Source of the DNA: JAGKXC01 sp964554385
GTDB lineage: Bacteria; Bacteroidota; Bacteroidia; NS11-12g; UBA955
DNA: 18,587 nt
Reading direction: 5' to 3'
Assembly (NCBI GenBank): GCA_964554385.1
Contig: CAZKOM010000045.1
Location: 1 to 18,587, forward strand
Position 1 is the first letter of the stretch, and the number at the start of each line of letters is the position of its first letter. Shown in pieces: positions 7,960-13,195 of this stretch. The translations under genes were made by a program, and so were the position numbers. Under the pieces are notes generated by a model. The model was given only the letters and a program-made list of their open reading frames with translations. It was not told the DNA's origin and searched no databases.

Positions 7960-8185
7960 TTTTACGTTAACTCCTTATATACAGGCATAATTGAATAGTT
8001 ATTGTAGAAACTATTTACTAGGCGACAAACAATCGATCTATCTATGAATACTGATAAAGTAGTTTAATTTACTTTAATTCAAGAACCGGGTTTCATATCG
8101 AATTTGTTCGATTTCAAAGCCAATTATTGGCTAAATCATTCATATAACAAAACAAAAACTCTATGGTAATTAAATGGTAGAGCTT
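7960..8185. other. 226-nt convergent intergenic gap with several short hairpins
   Basis: No credible gene lies here. Inverted repeats are: AATAGTT/AACTATT (7994-8000 with 8009-8015), AAAGTA/TACTTT (8056-8061 with 8070-8075), ATCGAA/TTCGAT around a TTTG loop (8097-8112), and a longer palindrome at 8118-8132. None is GC-rich with a clear U-tract, so they are at best weak terminators for the two converging genes. Confidence 0.5.
8118..8132. repeat. Perfect 15-bp palindrome AGCCAAT-T-ATTGGCT
   Basis: Two 7-bp arms mirror each other around a single T. As RNA on either strand it could fold with a 5-nt loop, so a bidirectional terminator is possible. As DNA it could bind a dimeric protein. No U-tract follows on either strand, which weakens the terminator reading. 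Confidence 0.35.
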
Positions 8186-8995
8186 TTACCTTTTTTCTTT
8201 GGTTATTCTAGAGATATCCGTCATCGGATAAACAAAAACAGATCCATCTTTAGTTTGAATTTTAAGATTTTCGTTGGGTACTTGTTCTATTATGGAACCA
8301 ACGATCATGCTTCCGTTTTTTAAGTAGACAACATCTACTAAAGTAGAATTATTTCTTTCATTTTCTGTTGTTTTATCTTCTTTATTGTTTTTCTGCTTCC
8401 CTCTTCCTGAACTCATAACAAACAAGGCCAAGAAAAACAGGATAAGTCCTAATAACATAGAGATATTCCAAGCAAACCACAATGCTACAATTAACAACAA
8501 AATTCCTAATAGTACATTAGAACCACGACTTGCGTTATTGGCTTGAACTTGACTTTTTATAATGGATTTCACCCATTCTGAGCTTACTTTTTCTACATTT
8601 TTACATTCTGAATTTTTCGTAGTTTTCAAAGCTTCGAAAGTAACACTCTGATTACCAAATTCTGGCTTAGATAAATCCATAGTATTCGGTTTTGATGTAA
8701 TATTAAGTGCTGTAACATCTGATAATGAGGCACTGTTATTTACTGCTCTCTCATAAACATCGTTTGAATTATGATTTTTGGAAATTTTAGAAATCTTAGG
8801 GGCAGATTTTTTTATTTGAGGATTTGGAGAGGATTTATGTGAAGTTAGCTTATCAGACCAAGAAATTGAATAACCACCGCTATGGTATCGTTTTTCTAAA
8901 GAACACGATTGAAAAACAATTGCAAATGCAGAAACAATAAGGATGATTGCGTTTAATTGCTTTCGTATGATTGTAAATTGGTACTTGTTCGACAT
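8186..8995 (-). CDS. Bacteroidota lipoprotein with two membrane segments and a C-terminal small beta domain
   Basis: A 269-residue protein of unknown function. The N-terminus has a hydrophobic segment ending QSC, with Cys31 as the likely lipidated residue. Directly after it stands CSLEKRYHSGGYSISW, a form of a motif (roughly C-x-x-x-KR-x-x-x-x-GY) that recurs after the lipobox in many Bacteroidota lipoproteins. A Ser/Asn/Lys-rich low-complexity stretch of about 110 residues follows, then two adjacent membrane segments (about 159-177 and 178-196) and a basic linker. The C-terminal domain (about 221-269) reads VVYLKNGSMIVGSIIEQVP and ends in DISRITKEKR, a small beta pattern also common in Bacteroidota envelope proteins. 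The ATG at 8995 gives the signal sequence. A near-match TTATTTTG at 9027-9020 (minus) could be its -7 element, one mismatch from consensus. The gene stands alone, convergent with the outer-membrane gene. Confidence 0.75.
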   Translation of the reverse strand: MSNKYQFTIIRKQLNAIILIVSAFAIVFQSCSLEKRYHSGGYSISWSDKLTSHKSSPNPQIKKSAPKISKISKNHNSNDVYERAVNNSASLSDVTALNITSKPNTMDLSKPEFGNQSVTFEALKTTKNSECKNVEKVSSEWVKSIIKSQVQANNASRGSNVLLGILLLIVALWFAWNISMLLGLILFFLALFVMSSGRGKQKNNKEDKTTENERNNSTLVDVVYLKNGSMIVGSIIEQVPNENLKIQTKDGSVFVYPMTDISRITKEKR

Positions 8996-9091
8996 GGTAT
9001 TCTATTTAAATTATTTTTACAAAATAAGAGGTTTTTAAAGGTCTTGAATTCCAAAATTAGAAAATATTAGTAGAATTCGATAAAATAAAGA

Positions 9092-9102
9092 CAGACCGTC
9101 TG
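9092..9102. repeat. 11-bp palindrome CAGAC-C-GTCTG in the lipoprotein upstream region
   Basis: Positions 8996-9146 hold no gene. This short perfect inverted repeat with a single central base is the only clear structure there. It is about 100 bp upstream of the lipoprotein ATG and about 55 bp beyond the tRNA-Lys terminator. It could be an operator half-site pair or chance. Confidence 0.25.
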
Positions 9103-9146
9103 AAGGGCATACCAGTTTTCAAAAAAATAATAAAAGACACGATATT

Positions 9147-9178
9147 GAAAAGAGAAAGCCTTCAGTTTCCTGAAGGCT
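9147..9178 (-). terminator. Rho-independent terminator after tRNA-Lys
   Basis: On the minus strand a perfect 9-bp stem AGCCTTCAG/CTGAAGGCT (9178-9157) closes on a GAAA tetraloop and is followed by TTCTCTTTTC (9156-9147). The stable GNRA loop and T-rich tail are typical. It begins 12 nt after the tRNA 3' end and may also end read-through from the operon at 9311-13076. Confidence 0.8.
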
Positions 9179-9190
9179 CTCTGCATTTTG

Positions 9191-9263
9191 TGATTCCGCT
9201 GGGACTCGAACCCAGGACCCATACATTAAAAGTGTATTGCTCTACCAACTGAGCTACGAAATC
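9191..9263 (-). tRNA. tRNA-Lys(TTT)
   Basis: A complete 73-nt tRNA. On the minus strand the acceptor arms GATTTCG (9263-9257) and CGGAATC (9198-9192) pair with one G-T, followed by discriminator A at 9191. The D arm is GCTCAGTTGGTAGAGC; the anticodon stem ATACA/TGTAT holds the loop CTTTTAA with anticodon TTT (9230-9228); the T arm is CTGGG-TTCGAGT-CCCAG. The 3' CCA is not encoded, since CAA follows, so it must be added by the CCA enzyme. Confidence 0.97.
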
Positions 9264-9280
9264 GTCCCGTAATGGGAGTG

Positions 9281-9288
9281 CAAAAATA
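9281..9288 (-). promoter_or_regulatory. -7 element of the tRNA-Lys promoter
   Basis: The minus strand reads TATTTTTG followed by CAC, an exact TAnnTTTGCA match ending 17 nt before the mature tRNA 5' end. No TTG is found at the ideal -33 distance. It lies in the 47-nt space between the GNAT gene stop and the tRNA. Confidence 0.6.
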
Positions 9289-9310
9289 GCAATTCCCTTT
9301 AAAAATACTA

Positions 9311-10453
9311 CTACTTATTTAATTTTTTTTTCAAAAAAGTATGATGTGTTTTGGTCTTGTAAGCACCCAATGATTGTAACATACTGATCATCTTGGGATT
9401 AAAGTCGCCAATCCAAGAAAGCTCCATACTATCCACTCTATTTAATGAGCGTAATCCTTGATGAAATTTCATGATCAACCCTGTCTCGATACCTAAATTA
9501 TGGTGGGTGGGTACGATCCCAAATACAATTCCCTTGGCTTTACGGATTGTATTTCTTTGTAACATAAACAATATTTTCTGCCACAAGCCCAATTTACCTT
9601 TGAACGACTTAAATAATAAATTCAATTCCAAAATACTTACAAAGAGACCAATGGGCTCCCCTTCATCATAGGCAAACACAGCAAATTCTTTAGGCATAGC
9701 CGGTTTAATGGATTTAAATCGTTTTAATAATGCGTCGTTCGTGAGTGGTTCGAAATCCTCATGAAATGACCATGCTTTATTGTAAATTGTAACGAAATCC
9801 GTAGTGTATTTCTCTAACCTATTGTAGTCTAAAAATTCAAATGTGTATTTCCCTGAACCGGTTACACGTTCTGCAATTTTACTGAATCGCTCAAAATTGA
9901 ACTTATCCTCCGTGATATCATAGGTAAACTGTTCAATCTCTACAGCGTATCCTTTTTCTAAAAACCACTTTCTATAATACGTTGGATGATAATTTTCACG
10001 ATACGAAGGTGCAGTTGTCCCTTCAATTCGTAATCCCCAAAAACTATCTCTATCCCCAAAATTAATAGGAGCTTGGATATCTTCCACTCCATTACCATAG
10101 AGCCAATCCTCTGCAACTTCAAATAATCGAGAAGCAATCGCATCGTCATGTATACAGTCAAAAAAACCAATACCTCCTTTATCTGCACGAACTACAATAC
10201 CGTTGGGATCTTTTTCTAAAACTCTGCAAAAAGCAGCAATCCTACCCACGGGTTCACTCCCCTTTTTCGCCGTCCAGCGTTGTACTTGCCATCCCTTTTT
10301 AAACAATTTATTCTTCTCAGTGGAAAACACATCTTCTACATCGTTTTCTAAGTAGTGCACAAAAACAGGATCATCTGCATAAACGTTATCCAACACACGA
10401 TGAAAATCTCGTATATCAGATGGACTAACTACACTATGAATGGTACAAATCAT
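9311..10453 (-). CDS. GNAT-like acyltransferase family protein
   Basis: A 380-residue soluble protein. It resembles the large GNAT-related family seen in Bacteroidota and Chlorobi, with E. coli YghO as a relative. Visible signatures are VGRIAAF in the N-terminal part (near 69), the block APINFGDRDSFWGLRIEG (near 127) with PTYYRKWFLEKGY after it, EGEPIGLFVSI (near 262), a GIVFGIVPTHHNLGIETGL stretch, and the ending MELSWIGDFNPKMISMLQSLGA typical of the acceptor half of double-GNAT folds. The substrate is unknown. It is the last gene of the minus-strand operon, starting 17 nt after the stop of the heme/copper protein gene, and has no promoter of its own that I can see. Its stop is 22 nt from the tRNA-Lys -7 element. 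The ATG at 10453 is the first in frame. Confidence 0.75.
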   Translation of the reverse strand: MICTIHSVVSPSDIRDFHRVLDNVYADDPVFVHYLENDVEDVFSTEKNKLFKKGWQVQRWTAKKGSEPVGRIAAFCRVLEKDPNGIVVRADKGGIGFFDCIHDDAIASRLFEVAEDWLYGNGVEDIQAPINFGDRDSFWGLRIEGTTAPSYRENYHPTYYRKWFLEKGYAVEIEQFTYDITEDKFNFERFSKIAERVTGSGKYTFEFLDYNRLEKYTTDFVTIYNKAWSFHEDFEPLTNDALLKRFKSIKPAMPKEFAVFAYDEGEPIGLFVSILELNLLFKSFKGKLGLWQKILFMLQRNTIRKAKGIVFGIVPTHHNLGIETGLIMKFHQGLRSLNRVDSMELSWIGDFNPKMISMLQSLGAYKTKTHHTFLKKKLNK

Positions 10454-10470
10454 GATCGGTTGGTTGATTA

Positions 10471-11925
10471 TTATTTCGACTCCAAATTTAAGGTTTCATC
10501 GCCTTTTTGATACGGAATGTAGGTTATAATAAATTGAAACATTTCGTCTGAAGCTCGCATAGAATTCCCTCCATCCTCCCAACGTTCTGAAACCCGCTTT
10601 GGTGGTTTATTTGGATTGAAAGGATTTAATGAGGTATTGTCGAACTTGGCTGTTGCTGTTATTTTTGTTCCTGCAGGGAGTACTTGTGCCGTTTTAAACG
10701 TGTAAAAATATTGCCATCGAAAATTCCATCGTGGTATAGAAATCAACCTTACCGTGTCTCCATTGGGTTTGACTGCGAATGCTTTAAACGACTTACCTAA
10801 CAAATGCAAATGCGGATTAATCGTAAGAATTGTTATGGGTTTTTCGATGGTGTAGGACACTGAATGTTCCGTAATTTGATTGGGTGGAATCACCAAAGGG
10901 GGCGTTATTTTACCAACCCCATCGGTACCCAAATTTATTTCATATGTTGGCCTAGAAGGTGGTGTTTTGCGAAAAAACACATTTACTAGACTGCTATCAG
11001 TTGTATTTCTATCCGATGGCCCAAAATGTAAATCCACTAATGCCAAAGCAAACTCTTTGGGAACCGAAATTCCACCAATATCATGAGGATATTTCACACC
11101 CAAAACACCCGGTAAATAATTCACTGCAGAATGAACACGTTCGGGGATACTATTATCGTCATTTAATAAACCCAATTGTTTAAAATCTTCGTTGTATTGT
11201 CCTGGTGTAATATTTACATAGTTATTTTCTAAGTGCTTGGTTGATTTTTTCCCGTTTGGATACAACACCAAATGACCATTTGCATGATGTACCAAATCCT
11301 TATTCCCAGGAACAAACTCCATGGCCGCGATCACTGAATTTTCAGCCAATTTTATATGCGTTTTGGTTAAATAAAATCGATCTTTCCCATCGCCATGAAT
11401 TGAAATAGGAGAAATCGGAATCACTAAATCCGGCTTGCCAATTGAAGATTTATACGATGATACCTTAAGAGAATTGTCATTAGAAAAAATTTCGACCGAC
11501 TTTTTAGCATAATCTCCTTCCACAGCACCTTGTTTCACCCAATTCTGAATGGTGGCTATTTCGGACTCAGACAATAAATTCTCACCAATAAAATGCGAAT
11601 AATTAGGATCGGCAGGCCACGGGGGCATAATTCGAGCGGCCGTCACCTTTGCTATGGTTTTGGCTTTTTTCCTAACTAATGAATACGAATTCAACGAGAA
11701 TGGAGCAATTCCTTGGGGTCTGTGACAACCCAAACAATGATTGCTCAAAATGGGTGCAATATGCTCCACAAAGTTTGGATGTTCAATGGGTTGTTGATGA
11801 TTCCGTTCCGATTCTTCCATTGGAGACTTATCCGAATTACACTGAGTTAAGCCGAATAACAAGCCTATAGCAACCACGAAAACGATCGATTTATTTTTAT
11901 TCAATATAGCAGCCAACCGCTTCAT
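10471..11925 (-). CDS. Lipoprotein with c-type heme domain and PHM/DBH-like dicopper monooxygenase domain
   Basis: A 484-residue exported redox protein. A signal sequence ends LTQC, with Cys29 as the likely lipid anchor. A monoheme domain (about 50-140) has CLGCH (64-68) and a probable distal ligand Met100 in RIMPPWP. The remainder matches copper type II, ascorbate-dependent monooxygenases (PHM/DBH fold). Residues at all six copper-ligand positions of PHM can be found: H213-H214 in VHHANGH and H300 in DLHFGP for the first copper; H372 and H374 in NPHLHLLGK and M462 in SDEMFQF for the second. In PHM these are H107, H108, H172, H242, H244 and M314. The family hydroxylates C-H bonds with O2 and needs two electrons, which the attached heme could relay; that is inference, and the substrate is unknown. 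The start overlaps the end of the upstream redoxin gene by 29 nt, and the next gene begins 17 nt after its stop. Confidence 0.88.
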   Translation of the reverse strand: MKRLAAILNKNKSIVFVVAIGLLFGLTQCNSDKSPMEESERNHQQPIEHPNFVEHIAPILSNHCLGCHRPQGIAPFSLNSYSLVRKKAKTIAKVTAARIMPPWPADPNYSHFIGENLLSESEIATIQNWVKQGAVEGDYAKKSVEIFSNDNSLKVSSYKSSIGKPDLVIPISPISIHGDGKDRFYLTKTHIKLAENSVIAAMEFVPGNKDLVHHANGHLVLYPNGKKSTKHLENNYVNITPGQYNEDFKQLGLLNDDNSIPERVHSAVNYLPGVLGVKYPHDIGGISVPKEFALALVDLHFGPSDRNTTDSSLVNVFFRKTPPSRPTYEINLGTDGVGKITPPLVIPPNQITEHSVSYTIEKPITILTINPHLHLLGKSFKAFAVKPNGDTVRLISIPRWNFRWQYFYTFKTAQVLPAGTKITATAKFDNTSLNPFNPNKPPKRVSERWEDGGNSMRASDEMFQFIITYIPYQKGDETLNLESK

Positions 11926-12526
11926 TTGAAGAATAAAAGTTATTTTTATTATTGTGGCAATTTAGCCATTGATTCCAAATAAAACTGCTATCTGAACTAG
12001 TATTTACCACAGATTTTTCTCCGATTTTTTTCGTTCGATTATTTAGCTTGCCCGAATAACAAACCTCTCCATTCTTAATGATTTTCAACTCGGGATAAAC
12101 TTTAAATCCTAACTTTTTCGACATTTTAAATGCTGAATCTCGAACAACAAATGGTTGTAACCATTGGTATTGCTGTGGCAATGTTTGCTCAGCCAACACA
12201 ATTAATTGATTTGTATAGGGTTCTTCTTTTACTGAATCTATCCATCGAACAAGTCTCTGCAACTCGCTAATATTTCCAACGCATATTGGACATTCGGGAC
12301 TATATGTAACCAAAAAATAATTTTTATTTGCTGCGTCTACATAGTTTTTATTTCTTGTACATTCTGATTGTGTATTAATTTGTTGTAATACCTCAACGAG
12401 TATCATGGAATCAGGTTGAGAAACAGAAATTGTTCTCAATGTTCCCGTATAGGTTTGATTACTTTCAATTCCTGAACAACCTACGAACAGTAACAATAAC
12501 ATTGAAAATAAAAATAGAGCTCTCAT
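11897..12526 (-). CDS. Thioredoxin-fold (redoxin-like) lipoprotein with CPIC motif
   Basis: A 209-residue exported protein. A short signal sequence ends LFVGC, with Cys17 as the lipidated residue. Residues about 60-190 look like a thioredoxin fold: a beta strand NYFLVTYSPEC leads into C79-P-I-C82 followed by a helix (VGNISELQRLVRWI), and YPEL near 146 supplies the expected cis-proline. The fold is of the TlpA/ResA/redoxin type, acting on disulfides or heme-protein cysteines outside the cytoplasm. It lies 10 nt after the methyltransferase gene and overlaps the next gene, the heme/dicopper lipoprotein, by 29 nt. This tight pairing suggests the two work together, for example redoxin keeping the CxxCH cysteines or copper centre reduced (inference). 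The C-terminal 20 residues are Asn-rich and lie in the overlap region. Confidence 0.82.
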   Translation of the reverse strand: MRALFLFSMLLLLFVGCSGIESNQTYTGTLRTISVSQPDSMILVEVLQQINTQSECTRNKNYVDAANKNYFLVTYSPECPICVGNISELQRLVRWIDSVKEEPYTNQLIVLAEQTLPQQYQWLQPFVVRDSAFKMSKKLGFKVYPELKIIKNGEVCYSGKLNNRTKKIGEKSVVNTSSDSSFIWNQWLNCHNNKNNFYSSNEAVGCYIE

Positions 12527-12536
12527 GATAAAAACT

Positions 12537-13076
12537 CTATGGTTTTAACGTTGGGTTGCTAGAAAAATATCGCTGTTTCGCAAACTCCCATAAAATCATC
12601 CCACAAGTAACAGAAACATTAAAAGAATGTTTACTACCAAATTGCGGTATTTCTATGCATACATCACACTGCTGTAAAACCTCCTCTGACACTCCGTCTA
12701 CTTCATTTCCAAAAACAAATGCAATGGGCTTATCTGCATTGAACTCAATTTCTGACAATGACATGGAAGTGTAGGTTTGTTCAACGGCTATCACAAAGAA
12801 GCCTTGTTTTTTTAGCTCAATTATTGCATCCAAAGAACTTAGATAATATTTCCAGTCAATGGTATTTTCAGCCCCTAAAGCGGTTTTCATTAAATCTTTA
12901 TGCGGCGGCTTTACGGTAATTCCACATAAATACATACTAGAACAGCGAAAGGCATCGGACGTTCGCATCATTGACCCCACATTGTAAATGGATCGAACAT
13001 TATCTAAGACAACCACATAAGGCCATTTCGGGGCTTGTCTAAATTCCTCTACCGTTAATCGGTTAAGGTCGTCCAT
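12537..13076 (-). CDS. TrmH/SpoU-family RNA 2'-O-methyltransferase
   Basis: A 179-residue cytoplasmic SPOUT methyltransferase that would use S-adenosylmethionine to methylate a ribose 2'-OH in tRNA or rRNA. The three SpoU motifs are clear: motif 1 NVRSIYNVGSMMRTSDAF, motif 2 FVFGNEVDGVSEEVLQQCD, and motif 3 IEIPQFGSKHSFNVSVTCGM, which form the knotted cofactor site. It lacks the N-terminal RNA-binding extension of RlmB-type proteins, so it is a compact TrmH-like form; the target nucleotide cannot be assigned. I start it at the ATG at 13076. A TTG 30 nt upstream is also open, but a perfect -7 element at 13103-13096 overlaps that region, so a transcript from it would exclude the longer form. 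It heads the minus-strand operon and is divergent from mutS. Confidence 0.9.
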   Translation of the reverse strand: MDDLNRLTVEEFRQAPKWPYVVVLDNVRSIYNVGSMMRTSDAFRCSSMYLCGITVKPPHKDLMKTALGAENTIDWKYYLSSLDAIIELKKQGFFVIAVEQTYTSMSLSEIEFNADKPIAFVFGNEVDGVSEEVLQQCDVCIEIPQFGSKHSFNVSVTCGMILWEFAKQRYFSSNPTLKP

Positions 13077-13095
13077 GGATTTCTTTTGCACGATA

Positions 13096-13103
13096 CAAAA
13101 ATA
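13096..13103 (-). promoter_or_regulatory. -7 element of the methyltransferase operon promoter
   Basis: The minus strand reads TATTTTTG, an exact TAnnTTTG match. Transcription would start near 13090, about a dozen nt before the ATG at 13076. This decides the start codon, because the alternative TTG at 13106 lies upstream of it. It probably drives the whole four-gene minus-strand operon. Confidence 0.6.
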
Positions 13104-13153
13104 CAATTTGGCAAGGGGTTTTGCGAAAATTGCAACTATTAGATGGTGGTTAA

Positions 13154-13188
13154 TTGTTAATTTTTTCGTATATTAAAATTGTAAATTG
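13154..13188 (+). promoter_or_regulatory. Possible promoter of mutS
   Basis: TTG at 13154-13156 is followed 17 nt later by TAAAATTG (13174-13181), one mismatch from TAnnTTTG. Overlapping downstream, TAAATTGCA (13182-13190) is another near-match, one base short. Either would start transcription within about 15 nt of the ATG at 13196. The match is weaker than at the other genes. Confidence 0.35.
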
Positions 13189-13195
13189 CATCCCT

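Noticed and set aside
10880..11183. Two overlapping plus-strand open frames of about 70 codons inside the heme/copper gene
   Set aside because: They lie antisense to a well-supported gene with conserved motifs, have no promoter or start context, and their translations show no recognisable pattern. The same applies to antisense frames inside gatB, mutS, the GNAT gene and both barrel genes.
13154..13195. N-terminal extension of mutS from a TTG start
   Set aside because: The extra 14 residues do not match how MutS proteins begin, and the promoter candidates overlap this stretch; the ATG at 13196 fits the family.
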